Source: CAWKMN01 sp963850765 (GTDB taxonomy: Bacteria; Chloroflexota; Anaerolineae; Aggregatilineales; Aggregatilineaceae). From it: 64,000 nucleotides of DNA. Position numbers and translations under genes: made by a program. A model generated the notes under the pieces. The model worked only from the letters and a program-made list of their open reading frames with translations, was not told the origin of the DNA and made no database searches. Positions 1 to 10,106 of this stretch are shown in pieces. How positions within the stretch are numbered: position 1 is the first letter of the stretch; every line of letters starts with the position of its first letter. The DNA lies in assembly GCA_963850765.1 (NCBI GenBank), contig CAWKMN010000001.1, forward strand, positions 433,102 to 497,101. Reading direction: 5' to 3'.

Positions 1-1339
1 GACTGGGAGTGCTGCTGCCCCTGCTGCTCGTGCTGGCGATCGTGGCGGGCGGGCTGTACTTCTCCGGGCTGCTGGCTGGCGGTGATGACGACGAGACGCC
101 GACTCCAACCGGCATCGGACAGACGGAGACTGCCATCGCTGCGGCGGCTGATACGGCGACAGCGGCGGCGATGCAAGCTGCGATCACGCCGTCCGAAGCC
201 GCTGCTGTGAACGAAACGGCTACCCGGCAGCCGACTGTCCGCCCGACCGAGCGAGCCACGTCCGCGCCCTCCAGCACCCCGACCGCTCAGCCCACCCATA
301 CACCGCCGCCAAGTGATACGCCGACGGATGAACCCACTGTCACCTCAGAGCCAAGCGCGCCGAAGCACCGTCCGCCGTGCCAACGGCCGCCGTGTCAACG
401 GCCGACCCTACAGAAGAACCCACAGCGATCGGCGCTGTTCCGGTGGCGCGCGCGCCCAACATGCGCGCTGTCTATGATGAAGGACATTTCATGCTGCTGA
501 ACCGCTCCGGGCATGCCCTGGACATCACCCAGGTGGTTTTTGAGCAGCAACTGCCGGACGGCAGCCTGCGCACGCTAGAAGGCTCGGCCTGGAATCGATC
601 GGACATCACCGTGAAGCCGAATCGCATGGCGGTTGATAGCTGTTACCTGCTGCTGACCGGCGATGAAGATCTGGCGCTCCCCCCGATCAGTGTGTGCCCA
701 TTCTATCTGGGCTTTTTCCGCACGACGGTCGTGCGCAACCATTTCTGGATCTCTCAGGACCCGGACGCGGTCTTCACCGTCCGCCTGGAAGGCATGGATC
801 ATCCGGTGGCCGAATGCTCGATCGCCGCCGGACAGTGTGACTTTTACGTGGGGCCGGACGCGGCAGAGGTGGTTGTTGTCGAGCCGACCGCCACACCGAC
901 CATCGCCGTCCCGGAAGAAACGAATGTCCTGCTGGTCTATGACCGACTGACTTTCGTGCTGGTCAACACGTCGGATGAAACCATCGACATCAGCCAACTG
1001 GTGTTCAAACAGGAACTCCCGACCGGCTCGGAACGCGTTTTTCTGGCGCAGGAGTGGGCAGAAAGCCCCGGCGTGCTGGGCGACCTGGTATCTGTGCGGG
1101 CAGGCGGCTGTTACGAACTGGTGACATCACAGGGCAACTGGGTCCGGCCGGATCCGGGCATCTGCCCGACCTTCCTGGGCTGGTTCCGGTCGAACGTGAT
1201 CGACCGCTATTTCTGGCTGTCCGCCCAGTCCGACGCCGTGTTCACGGTGCAGTTGGCGGGCGATTCGAGGCCGCTGATGGTCTGCCCGATCAGCGCTGGC
1301 GAATGCCGGTTCTACCTGCCGCCCCCGGAACAAGAATAA
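1..1339 (+). CDS. Membrane-anchored protein with Thr/Pro-rich linker and tandem C-terminal domains; partial, frameshifted
   Basis: The gene enters from the left edge. Its first visible residues form a hydrophobic helix (about nt 9-80) followed by an acidic DDDE stretch and a long Thr/Pro/Ala-rich linker (to about nt 460). The linker's frame changes near nt 356-362: the upstream frame drifts into Cys/Arg-rich nonsense, while the frame used from about nt 362 keeps the same PTxEEPT composition. I therefore read it as one gene with a one-base indel. The C-terminal part holds two homologous copies of a domain of about 130 residues. Each runs from a VYD start through an N-x-S/T-x-E/H-x-x-D-I-x-Q-V/L-V-F motif to CPxxLGxFRxxVxxxxFW and ends in C-x-I-x-A-G-x-C. 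Paired cysteines suggest an extracytoplasmic disulfide-bonded fold. The upstream part could be a protein kinase or zinc-ribbon protein, a common arrangement in Chloroflexota, but it is not visible. Function is unknown. Confidence 0.6.
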
Positions 1340-1344
1340 GAACA

Positions 1345-1380
1345 TTTCACCACAGAGCGACACAGAGGACACAGAGAAAA
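1345..1380 (+). repeat. Dispersed CACCACAGAG-type intergenic repeat
   Basis: Purine-rich imperfect tandem of ACAGAGG-like units directly downstream of the stop codon. The same sequence occurs inverted at 2276-2307 and 31485-31510, direct at 31363-31398, and in degraded form near 54155-54172. It looks like one end of a non-coding mobile or miniature element. Confidence 0.7.
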
Positions 1381-1390
1381 GCCAAGAGGT

Positions 1391-1417
1391 TGTAGGGGCG
1401 GGTTAACAAACCCGCCC
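1391..1417. repeat. Short palindrome, GTAGGGGCGGGTT family
   Basis: GGGCGGGTT pairs with AACCCGCCC around an AACA loop (arms 1396-1404 and 1409-1417). Further copies lie at about 14270-14293 and 20580-20606. It has no T-tract, so a dispersed repeat is more likely than a terminator. The remainder of 1418-1542 shows nothing recognisable. Confidence 0.7.
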
Positions 1418-1542
1418 TTATCCGTTATCACCCATTATTCCGCCAGGGCCAATCGTGTTTGACAAGCATTTAGACGAGACGTAGGATTGTTGGTTATCGT
1501 TTGACATTATGCATGACTTAGAGCCTAAAGGGGGTTCATACA

Positions 1543-2211
1543 ATGTCAGCAAATGAATTTCCCGATCCCGATAGACGATCTCGCAATCTTTCTTTTGCGG
1601 TTGTCGTGTCGCTGATCCTTGTATGTGGAGGCTTATTTGTCATCACGCAGTTATCGCAGGACGACGAAAAGGTAGGTGAGTCGGATTATCCGGTGAAAAA
1701 ATATGCGGATGCGGCCCAGGTGTTGGAGATTGAGGCGCTGAATGAGTGGAACGAGGTCGAAGAATCGAGTTTCACGATCCATCTGCCACGACGATTAAAG
1801 CCGATAAACGAAATGGAGACCACGCAAATAGCAGTGGCAGGGAGCGGGCCAAACTTGCTGCTGGGCGCGATGGATCAGGATGCCCCCGTATCTGGCATTA
1901 ATGTCATGGTAATGATGATGCCCGGCACCGGCGATATGACGCCCGCCAAATATGTCGTCGGCGTCGCGAAAGAAATGAAAGCTGGTGGGTATTCGATCAA
2001 AGATAAATCCTCCTACGACCTGGGCGGGGAGCGCGTAGGTCGGTTAGTCTATGAGGCGACCGGAGCATCGGGTCAGCGGCTCTCCGGCGTGCAGTTTGTC
2101 TTTGCTCGGAATGGGACGATTTGGGCCATCGTAGGTACGGGGATGACCAGCGTCTTTGATGACTGGCTCCCTGTGTTCGAGGTGATCGCCCGTGAGTTCC
2201 GAATTAGGTAG
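1543..2211 (+). CDS. Membrane-anchored hypothetical protein
   Basis: Protein of 222 aa. A short charged N-terminus is followed by one hydrophobic helix (residues ~17-36), so the rest is probably extracytoplasmic. The globular part (residues ~65-222) has the look of a PsbP/DcrB-like fold: a strand motif SSFTIHLPRRLKP near the start, a central MVMMMPG strand, and a C-terminal FARNGTIWAIVGTG strand followed by a helix. That fold suggestion is only a resemblance. The ATG has a G-rich ribosome site (AAAGGGGG, about 8 nt upstream). Codon use is less GC-biased than its neighbours, and the gene lies between inverted copies of the CACCACAGAG repeat, so horizontal arrival is possible. Function is not recognised. 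Confidence 0.75.
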   Translation: MSANEFPDPDRRSRNLSFAVVVSLILVCGGLFVITQLSQDDEKVGESDYPVKKYADAAQVLEIEALNEWNEVEESSFTIHLPRRLKPINEMETTQIAVAGSGPNLLLGAMDQDAPVSGINVMVMMMPGTGDMTPAKYVVGVAKEMKAGGYSIKDKSSYDLGGERVGRLVYEATGASGQRLSGVQFVFARNGTIWAIVGTGMTSVFDDWLPVFEVIAREFRIR

Positions 2212-2275
2212 ACCATAAGCGCAGGGCACACCAAAAGGATGGGATCTTGCTCTTTCTCTCGTTTTCCCCTTCCTT

Positions 2276-2307
2276 TTCTCTGTGCCCTCTGTGTCCTCTG
2301 TGGTGAA
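2276..2307 (-). repeat. Inverted copy of the CACCACAGAG repeat
   Basis: Reads as the reverse complement of the repeat at 1345-1380, so the two copies bracket the 1543-2211 gene. It abuts the ribosome site of the following SDR gene. The open frame starting at 2239 translates this repeat, which is why that longer start is rejected. Confidence 0.7.
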
Positions 2308-2331
2308 GCTCTTTTTTTCAGGAGATCAAAC

Positions 2332-3081
2332 ATGGACTATTCGGTAGACCTGACGGGCAAAGTCGCGCTGGTGACAGGCGCGGGCCAGGGCATCGGCCGT
2401 GCGATCGCGCAGGCGTTGGCTGGGGCGGGGGCGCTGGTGGCCGCCAACGATATCGACGGGGCGAACGCGCAGCAAACCGCGGAGGCTGTCGGCGGGCGCG
2501 CGTACCCGGCGGACGTGGCCGATCCGCACGCCGTCGCGGCGATGATCGCGCAGATCGCGGCGGACAGCGGCGGGCCGCATATTCTCATCAACAACGCGGG
2601 CATCGAGCCCAAAGCGCCGATCCTCGAGATGTCGCTGGACGACTGGCGGCGCACGCTCGACGTCAACCTGAGCGCGGCGTTTTATACCAGCCAGGCGGCG
2701 GGGCGGCTGATGCGCGCGGCGGGCGGCGGCGTGATCGTAAATCTTGCGTCGATTGCCGGACACAATATCCCGCTGCCCAACCGGGCCAGTTATGTCGCCA
2801 GCAAGGCCGGGCTGATCGGGTTCACCAAGGAGTGCGCGCGCGAGTTCGCCACCTATAACATCCGCGTGAATGCGGTGTGCCCTGGCGTGATCATCACCGA
2901 GATGACGTCGCATCTGCGCAGCAACCCGGATCAGATGAAAAAGTGGCTGGCGGATATTCCGCAGGGGCGGCTGGGCGACCCGGACGATGTGACCGGATTG
3001 GTGCTGTTCCTGTGCTCGGACGCCGCGCGCTACCTGACCGGGCAGGCGATCAATGTGGATGGCGGGAAGGTCATGATCTGA
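2332..3081 (+). CDS. SDR-family NAD(P)-dependent oxidoreductase (FabG-like)
   Basis: Classical short-chain dehydrogenase of 249 aa, the usual family length. It has the cofactor-binding TGAGQGIG motif near residue 14, the NNAG motif near residue 88, and the catalytic Ser with Y-x-x-x-K (SYVASK, near residue 155), followed by the NAVCPG stretch. The C-terminus ends with the typical SDAARYLTGQxxxVDGG segment. Such enzymes reduce or oxidise keto/hydroxy groups on diverse substrates. FabG, sugar or sterol dehydrogenase activities cannot be told apart here. The start at 2332 is chosen because AGGAG lies 7 nt upstream and the protein then begins just before the first beta strand. It is apparently a stand-alone gene. 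Confidence 0.9.
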   Translation: MDYSVDLTGKVALVTGAGQGIGRAIAQALAGAGALVAANDIDGANAQQTAEAVGGRAYPADVADPHAVAAMIAQIAADSGGPHILINNAGIEPKAPILEMSLDDWRRTLDVNLSAAFYTSQAAGRLMRAAGGGVIVNLASIAGHNIPLPNRASYVASKAGLIGFTKECAREFATYNIRVNAVCPGVIITEMTSHLRSNPDQMKKWLADIPQGRLGDPDDVTGLVLFLCSDAARYLTGQAINVDGGKVMI

Positions 3082-3125
3082 TTAACGCACCGTGGCGAAA
3101 ATAGGACGTAACCTTTCAGATTGGG

Positions 3126-3131
3126 TATACT
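3126..3131 (+). promoter_or_regulatory. Possible -10 element of the Clp-kinase-FHA cluster
   Basis: TATACT lies 38 nt upstream of the ATG at 3170, in the short gap after the SDR gene. No convincing -35 hexamer is present at 16-18 nt spacing. Confidence 0.35.
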
Positions 3132-3169
3132 GGGGGCAGAAAGAAGGTTAGTGGATAGAAAGAATTAGC

Positions 3170-5605
3170 ATGTCACAGTCGCCCCTGGACATCAGCGAAC
3201 AAGAACTCCGCAAACGCTGTGGACCCCTGCTCGAAGGCGCGATCGAAGAAGCCACGCGCCTGCGCCACAATTTTATCGGCACTGAACACCTGTTTAACGC
3301 TCTGACGCAAAAACCCGGCAGCCCCGCCGCCCGCCTCCTGATCGAGGAAGGGCTGGAGCCGCGCGAGTTCCGCAATCTGGTCCGGCGCGAGGTTGGTGCA
3401 GGTGATGACATCGTCAGCGAGTGGCCGCCGCTCACCCCCCGGATGCGGCGCGTGCTGGCAATGGCGATCTATCTGGCGGACGACGCCGGGGATCGTTTTG
3501 TCACCGATTCGCAGGCGTTGATCGCCACCTTGCAGGAGGGCGAAGGCGTCCCGGCGCGGCTGTTGATCCGGCAAGGCGTGGATCTGGTGAACTGGATCGA
3601 GCAGCTTCTTGGCGATCTGAGTGACCGTCCCAGCGATGAATTTGACGAGTTCCTGTTCAGTGATGTGGATTCCTCCATGGGTCTGGCCGATGCGTCCGAC
3701 GCTCCCTCATCGGACCGGCGGATGCCCACCCCGCTGCTGGATAAATATGGGCGCGACCTGACCGAACAGGCGCGGATGGGCAAGATCGGCCCGGCGGTGG
3801 GCCGCGAGCGCGAGATTCGCATGATCGCGCGCACGCTGCGCCGCAACAAGAAGAACAACCCGCTGCTGCTCGGTGATTCGGGGGTGGGCAAAACCGCCGT
3901 GGTCGAGGGGCTGGCCTATGAGATCGCGCACGGCACCGCGCCGCGCTTTTTGCTCAACCGGCGCGTGATTGGGTTGGAGATCGGGATACTGGTCGCCGGG
4001 ACAAGTCTGCGCGGGCAGTTCGAGGAGCGCATCGTCGGTATCGTGGACGAAGCGAAAAACGCGCCCGACGTGATCCTGTTTATCGACGAGATTCACACCA
4101 TCGTTGGGGCGGGCGACTCGATCGACAGCAACCTGGACGCCGCCAACATCCTCAAGCCGGCGCTGGCCCGCGGCGAGATCGTCTGCGTGGGCGCGACGAC
4201 CTTTGAGGAATACCGCAAGGTGATCGCCAAAGACCCCGCGCTGGACCGCCGCTTCCGCACCATCGACATTCAGGAGCAGAGCATCAGCGAGGCGCTGGTC
4301 GTGGTGGAGCAAGTCTATAAGCGCTACGAGGAGCACCACAAGATCACGATCCTGCCCGAAGCGCGCGTCGCCGCCGTGCAGCTTTCGGACCGGTACATCC
4401 GCGATCGCCGCCTGCCCGACAAGGCGCTCGACCTGCTGGACGAAGCCTGCGCGCGGCTGGCGATCCAGACGCAGAACCCCGACCAGCCCGCCGACGGTCC
4501 CGGCCAGGTGACGGTGGAGACGATCACGCAGGTGCTTAGCGAATGGACGGGGATCCCGGTCAGCGAACTGAACGCCGACGAGCGCCAGCGTTACGCACGC
4601 ATGGTCGATGACCTGCGCAAGCGCGTCGTGGGGCAGGATCACGCGCTGGAAGCGGTCTCGGATGCCATCAAGACCAACCGTGCCGGCCTGGGCGATCCCA
4701 AGCGGCCGGTGGGGGTGTTCCTGTTCCTGGGGCCGAGCGGCGTTGGCAAGACCGAACTGGCGAAGGCGCTGGCCGAGTTCCTGTTTAACGACGACGACTC
4801 CATGATCCGGCTTGACATGTCGGAGTTCCACGACGAGCATACCATCGCGCGGCTGATCGGCGCGCCGCCCGGTTATAAGGGCATGGAGCAGGGCGGGCAG
4901 CTCACCGAAGCGCTGCGCCGCCGGCCCTACAGCGTCGTGCTGCTGGACGAGGTCGAGAAGGCCGCGCCGGAAGTCTTCGATATTTTCTTGCAGGTGTTTG
5001 ACGAAGGCCGCCTGAGCGATTCGCAGGGGGCGACGATTGATGCGCGCCATGCCTGCTGGATCATGACCAGCAATATCGGCACGGGCGACGTGGGCAAGGG
5101 TCTGGGCTTCACCGCCACGCCGGACCAACTGCCGGATTACGATTTCCACCTCAAGAAGCACTTCCGCCCGGAATTCCTCAACCGGCTGGACGACGTGGTG
5201 GTTTTCCGCCCGCTGACCGAGACCGCGCTCAACGGTATTCTCAATTTGCAGCTGCACGAGATGGTCGAGCGGCTCAACACGCAGAAGATCACGCTGGTGC
5301 TGGACGATAACGCGCGGGTGCTGCTGCTGCGCGAGGGTTACGATCCCGCCAATGGGGCGCGGCCGCTGCGCCGGGCGATCCAGCGGCTGCTGATACGCCC
5401 CCTGAGCAACGCCATCCTCGAGGAGCAGTTCCACGAGGGCGACTCGATCCGCGTCAGCGCGCAGGGCGACGAACTGCTGCTGAAGAAAATGCGCGCCAGC
5501 GCCAAAAAAGCCGATACGCCGGACGGTGGCACGGTGGAAGTCGAAATCGACAGCAAAGACGGCATCGAGCGGGCGCGCTCCGAGGCGACGACCGGGGCGG
5601 AGTAG
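3170..5605 (+). CDS. Clp-type AAA+ unfoldase lacking the M domain (ClpA/ClpC-like)
   Basis: Protein of 811 aa with two AAA+ modules. Residues ~10-150 form a Clp-N double repeat (RHNFIGTEHLFNAL is typical of ClpC). D1 has Walker A GDSGVGKT near residue 235 and Walker B FIDEIH. D2 has Walker A GPSGVGKTE near residue 523 and Walker B LLDEVEK. Between D1 and the WTGIPV segment there is only a short linker, without the coiled-coil M domain of ClpC or ClpB. The D2 loop region contains KGLGF, aligning with the VGF/LGF loop by which ClpC docks to ClpP, so a protease partner is plausible. A canonical ClpC lies at 22.8 kb, so this is a specialised paralog. The next gene starts 23 nt downstream and encodes a kinase, which points to a regulated or signalling role, by inference. 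Confidence 0.88.
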   Translation: MSQSPLDISEQELRKRCGPLLEGAIEEATRLRHNFIGTEHLFNALTQKPGSPAARLLIEEGLEPREFRNLVRREVGAGDDIVSEWPPLTPRMRRVLAMAIYLADDAGDRFVTDSQALIATLQEGEGVPARLLIRQGVDLVNWIEQLLGDLSDRPSDEFDEFLFSDVDSSMGLADASDAPSSDRRMPTPLLDKYGRDLTEQARMGKIGPAVGREREIRMIARTLRRNKKNNPLLLGDSGVGKTAVVEGLAYEIAHGTAPRFLLNRRVIGLEIGILVAGTSLRGQFEERIVGIVDEAKNAPDVILFIDEIHTIVGAGDSIDSNLDAANILKPALARGEIVCVGATTFEEYRKVIAKDPALDRRFRTIDIQEQSISEALVVVEQVYKRYEEHHKITILPEARVAAVQLSDRYIRDRRLPDKALDLLDEACARLAIQTQNPDQPADGPGQVTVETITQVLSEWTGIPVSELNADERQRYARMVDDLRKRVVGQDHALEAVSDAIKTNRAGLGDPKRPVGVFLFLGPSGVGKTELAKALAEFLFNDDDSMIRLDMSEFHDEHTIARLIGAPPGYKGMEQGGQLTEALRRRPYSVVLLDEVEKAAPEVFDIFLQVFDEGRLSDSQGATIDARHACWIMTSNIGTGDVGKGLGFTATPDQLPDYDFHLKKHFRPEFLNRLDDVVVFRPLTETALNGILNLQLHEMVERLNTQKITLVLDDNARVLLLREGYDPANGARPLRRAIQRLLIRPLSNAILEEQFHEGDSIRVSAQGDELLLKKMRASAKKADTPDGGTVEVEIDSKDGIERARSEATTGAE

Positions 5606-5628
5606 ACGGCCAGCCCCAATAAAACTCT

Positions 5629-8600
5629 ATGACGACGAACGATTTCCCTCCCATCCCACAGACCGGAATCGACCCGCTGGCGCTGCCCGAAGACCAGGAG
5701 GCACGCCTGCTGGCAAAACGCCGCAAAGCCGACCAGACCGATCCCTTTGCCAGCGATCCCGACGACGAGATCCGCCGCATCGGGCGGCTGGCGCTGCGCC
5801 GCGATATGCCGCACCCCTACGATTATCTGGCGTTGGGTGATCACTGCGCGCGCCTGTCGCTGGTGGAGCGGGACCGGCGGCTGCTGGTGTTTTACGTCGG
5901 CAAGACGCTTTACGCCTTCCGCCGCGCCTCGGAACTCGCCGGCCCGGACAGCCCGGATCGCGCGCTGGCCCAGGCAGCCGTCGAAGCGTATGTCGAGTGG
6001 CTGATCCAGTTCACGCGCGTGGAGCCGAGTCGCCGCAACATCGCCGCGACGCTGTGGGCGGTGGCCGAGGCCGAGCAGCAGTTCGGCTCGATCGAAGACT
6101 TGCGCGATGAAGCGCACCTGCTGGCGCTGTGGTATGTCTCACCCCCGCAGGATAAGGATCTCACCCCCCAGCCGGATCGGACCCCGCTGCCCGTGCGCGA
6201 GGCCGCGACTCAGGTGCCATCGGACGAAGTTGGCACGCATCACGACGAGGGTACCGATCTGGAGTCGGTTATGCTGTCGGTCGAACGCCCGGTCGAGATC
6301 GTGGGGGTGAGCGAAACCCGCTCGGATCGCTCGGATGTTTTCCAGATCGAACTCGAAGCGACGATGCACGGCGCGCGTGCCGCACTCCCGCCGGTGACGT
6401 TCCTGCCGGGCACGCCCCGCCGCAAAGAGGGTGACGATTTTGACTACGGCGACCGGATCGACGGGCGCTATGAAGTGGCGCAGGTGCTTAAGGGCGGCAT
6501 GGGTATCGTCTACCTGTGCTATGACCACGAGGAGCGGCGCTCGGTCGCGCTCAAGACGTTCCTGAGCCATCTGCTGAACAACGAAGCCGCCGTCGCGCGC
6601 TTCACCAAAGAAGCGAAGACGTGGATCGACCTGGATAAGCACCGCCACATCGTGCAGGCGCGGCGCGTCCAGAAATTCGAGGGCCGCCCGCATATCATCC
6701 TGGAACACATCACCGGGCCGGAAGGCATGGGGCCGGACCTGCGAAGCTGGATCCGGCACAACCGGATCGACCTGCCGACCGCGCTCGAATTTGGGCTGCA
6801 TATCGTGCTGGGGATGCGCCACGCCACCCAGCAGATCGCCGGGCTGGTCCACCGCGATCTGAAGCCGGCGAATATCCTGGTGCGGCATGATGGCATCGCC
6901 AAAGTGACCGATTTTGGGCTGGTGCGCTCGTTCGATCTGGACGATCCGCAGCCGGTTATCGAGGAAGAAATCAGCCCCAGTGCCTCGTCCAGCCTGACGC
7001 GCGTCGGGGCGATCATCGGCACGCCGCCCTATCTCGCGCCGGAGCAGTGCCGCGCCGATGCGCTCGATATGCGCTCGGATATTTACTCGTTCGGCTGCGT
7101 GCTGTACGAGATGCTGACGCGCAAGACGCTGTTCGATGCCAAGCTGGTATCGGAGTGGGTCTACGCGCACCTGAACCATACCCCAGTTTTCCCGGACAGC
7201 GCCGCGCTGATCCCGCCCGCCGTGCGCGAGCTGGCGCTCGCCTGCCTGGAAAAAAATCCGGCTAACCGCCCGGAAAGCTGGGACAAACTGGCGGATACGC
7301 TGGCCGGGCTGTACGAAGGCGTCACCGGACGCCCGCCGGAGATGGAGTCCAACGGCCCGGCGCTCGAAGTCCGCGAACTGATGGACAAGGGCTACAGCCT
7401 GACCGAACTGGGTTACGCGGACGAGTCGCTGACTGTCTATAACCGGGTGCTGGAACTCGAACCCAAATCGGCGTGGGCATGGGCGCGCAAGGGCCGCACG
7501 CTCCGTCTGCTGGGGCGCTACGACGAGGCGCTGACCAGCTACGACCGCGCGCTGGAACTCAACCCGCGCTTCGCCTGGGCCTGGACCGGCAAGGGGCAGG
7601 TGCTCGAACGGCTCAACCAGATCGAGCGCGCGCTGGCGGCGCACGAAACCGCCACCGAGTTACAGCCGGGCAACGTCTGGGCGTGGTACAACAAGGCCGA
7701 AGTGCTGCATTCGCAGCGCGATTTTGACGGCTCGATGCGCGTGCTGGATCGCGCGCTGGAACTCGATCCGCACCACGCCGAAAGCTGGGCCAAACGCGGG
7801 CAGGTGCTCCGCGCGCTGGAACGCTACCCGGAAGCGCTCAACGCCTATAACCGGGCGCTTGAACTCCACCCGCCGTATGCGTGGGCCTGGAACGGGAAGG
7901 GACTCGCGCTCAAGGCGATGGGGCGGCTTCAGGAGGCGCTCGAAGCGTTCGAGCAGGCGGCACGTCACCAGCCGGGCGAGGTCTGGCACTGGTATAACCA
8001 GTCGGAGATGCTGGTCGAGATGGGGCAGTATCAGCAGGCGCTCGGACCGACGCAGCAGGCGACGCGCGTCGCGCCGACTCACGCCTATTCGTGGGCGAAG
8101 CTGGCGCAGGTCTACCGCTATTTGCAGCGCTATGAAGATGCTGTCGGCGCGTATGATCGTGCGCTGGCGCTCAAGCCGGATTACGCGTGGGCGGTCAACG
8201 GCCAGGGGATCGTATTAGAACGGTTGGGGCGCTACGACGCGGCGCTGGAAATGTACCGCCGCGCCTCGGAGATCGCGCCGGACGACGTATGGCACTGGTA
8301 CAACCAGGGCAATCTGCTGGTTTTGCAGGAGCGCTACCCCGAAGCGGTGCCGCTGCTCGAACGCGCCATCCACATCAACCCCGACCACGCGCGCAGTTGG
8401 GCGCGGCTGGGCAATACGTACCGGCAGATGGAGCAGCCCGAAAAGGCGCTGCAATGTCTGGCGCGCGCGGTGCGGCTGACTCCGGATTACGCCTGGGCCT
8501 GGAACGAGCGCGGCGCGGCCTTTGAAACACTCGGCCGTTATGACGACGCCGTGGAGTCCTATCACCGGGCGGCGGAAGCGGAGCCGGGCAACCCGCTGTA

Positions 8601-9670
8601 CTGGTATAACAAGGGCGACATGCTGATGTTCGTCAAACGGCACGAGGAAGCGCTCGAAGCCTTGCAGCGCGCCCTCGAAGCCGATCCGCGCTACGTGCGG
8701 GCGTGGGCCAAGCAGGGGCAGGCACTCCGCCGGATGCGCCGCTTTGAGGAGGCGCTGGCGAGTTACAGCCGCGCGGTCGAACTGGCGACGGATTACGCCT
8801 GGGCGTGGAACGGGCGCGGGCTGGCGCTGAGCGCGTTGGGCCGGCACGAGGAGGCGCTGGCGTGCTTCCGGCGGGCGGCGACCCTGCAATCGGACGACGT
8901 GTGGTTCTGGTACAACCAGGCCGACGAGCTGATCGTGATGCACCGCTACGAAGAGGCGCTGCTGCCGCTGGAACGGGCGCTGCGGCTTAATCGCAGCCAT
9001 GCCGAAAGCTGGGCCAAGCGCGGGCAGGCATTGCGCCGCTTGAATCGCTTCAAAGAAAGCGTCGCGGCGTATGATCAGGCGCTCAAGATCGAGCCGCATT
9101 ACGCCTGGGCGTGGAACGGGCGCGGATTGGCGCTCGAAGCGATGGGCCGCCGCGAAGAGGCGCTGGTGAGCTACGAGCGCGCCTCCGAAGAAGACCCGTC
9201 GAGCGCGTGGTACTGGATCAACCAGATCGAGCCGCTGCTGGCGCTCAACCGCCACCAGGACGCGCTGGACGTGATCGACGAGGCGCTGAAGGCGATGCCC
9301 GGCAACGAATTCGGCCTGGGCGCGCAAGGGGCAGATCCTGCGCCGGCTGGATCGCCACGAGGAAGCGCTGGCCGCCTACGAGCGCGCGCTCAGCCTCTCG
9401 CCCGAATACGGCTGGGCGTGGAACGGCAAAGGGCTGGCGTATGCGGCGCTCGGTCGCTATGAGGAGGCGCTGGCCTGCTATATCCGGGCGACGGAAGTGA
9501 TGCCGAACGACGTCTGGTTCTGGCACAACCGGGGCGAGACGCTGATGCAGTTGGAGCGGTGGAGTGAGGCGATCCAGGCGTTCGACCGCGCGCTGGAGAT
9601 CGATCCGTCGCACCAGCCCTCGCGCGACAAGCGCGCCGAGGCGCAGCAGAAGTTGGGGAGTGAGGAGTAG
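5629..9670 (+). CDS. Ser/Thr protein kinase with C-terminal TPR array (one apparent frameshift)
   Basis: N-terminal helical region (residues 1-~200), Thr/Pro linker, then a Hanks-type kinase (residues ~275-560) with GRYEV, the glycine-rich KGGMGIVY loop, the catalytic Lys in ALK, HRDLKPANI and DFG. From residue ~585 onward there are 21 consecutive TPRs built as seven copies of a three-TPR super-repeat (helices starting SWAKRGQ, AWAWNGKG and WYNQ in fixed order). The original frame stops at 9462 with degenerate sequence. Removing one G near 9313 restores NEFAWARKGQ and two and a half further TPRs to the stop at 9668, so I annotate the full gene (about 1,347 aa). No transmembrane helix is seen, so the kinase is probably cytoplasmic. 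It sits between the Clp ATPase and an FHA gene whose domain would read its phosphothreonines. Confidence 0.85.
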
Positions 9671-9674
9671 CGGA

Positions 9675-10034
9675 ATGGACGAGATCACTATTGCATTGAT
9701 GAGCGGGCCCAAGGACGGCGATGTGCTGACGTTTGAAAACCTGCTGGATGCCGACGAGCCGGTTGAACTCAGCATCGGGCGGCGCGAGGGCTGCGACATC
9801 TGCCTGAATTACGACAGCCAGGTATCGCGCGAGCACGCCGTGTTGATCTATGATGGCGATAAGTTCTGGCTGGAAGATTCGCGCAGCACCAACGGCACGT
9901 TTGTCGAGGATGACCGCGTCGAGGGGCGGGCGGAAGTCCGGCCGGGGCAGTTGTTCCGCGTGGGGCGCACATGGATGCGCATCGAGCCGGGCGCGCCGCT
10001 GGTCTCGCCGGACGACGACGATCTGCCATTTTAG
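9675..10034 (+). CDS. FHA-domain protein
   Basis: Protein of 119 aa, almost entirely one forkhead-associated domain: SIGR at the first conserved strand, SREHA, and the STNGTFV motif that contacts phosphothreonine. The acidic C-terminus is DDDDLPF. The ATG lies 4 nt after the stop of the kinase frame and its ribosome site GAGGAG lies inside the kinase stop region, indicating translational coupling. FHA proteins bind pThr peptides, so the obvious partner is the upstream kinase or its autophosphorylated N-terminal region; this is inference from co-location. Confidence 0.9.
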   Translation: MDEITIALMSGPKDGDVLTFENLLDADEPVELSIGRREGCDICLNYDSQVSREHAVLIYDGDKFWLEDSRSTNGTFVEDDRVEGRAEVRPGQLFRVGRTWMRIEPGAPLVSPDDDDLPF

Positions 10035-10106
10035 CCGACAGGTATAGGGTGGGGAGGGTGGATGAGATCAACCGTTTCGCGCGAGGGTTGTATGATTACC
10101 GAGTTG

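Noticed and set aside
9..500. Separate 163-codon gene at the left edge
   Set aside because: Its C-terminal third is Cys/Arg-rich out-of-frame sequence; the composition continues in the other frame, so it is one frameshifted gene entering from outside the window.
3707..5434. 575-codon open frame antisense to the Clp ATPase gene
   Set aside because: Arginine/glutamine-rich translation with no domain; a product of GC-rich third positions opposite a strongly conserved gene.
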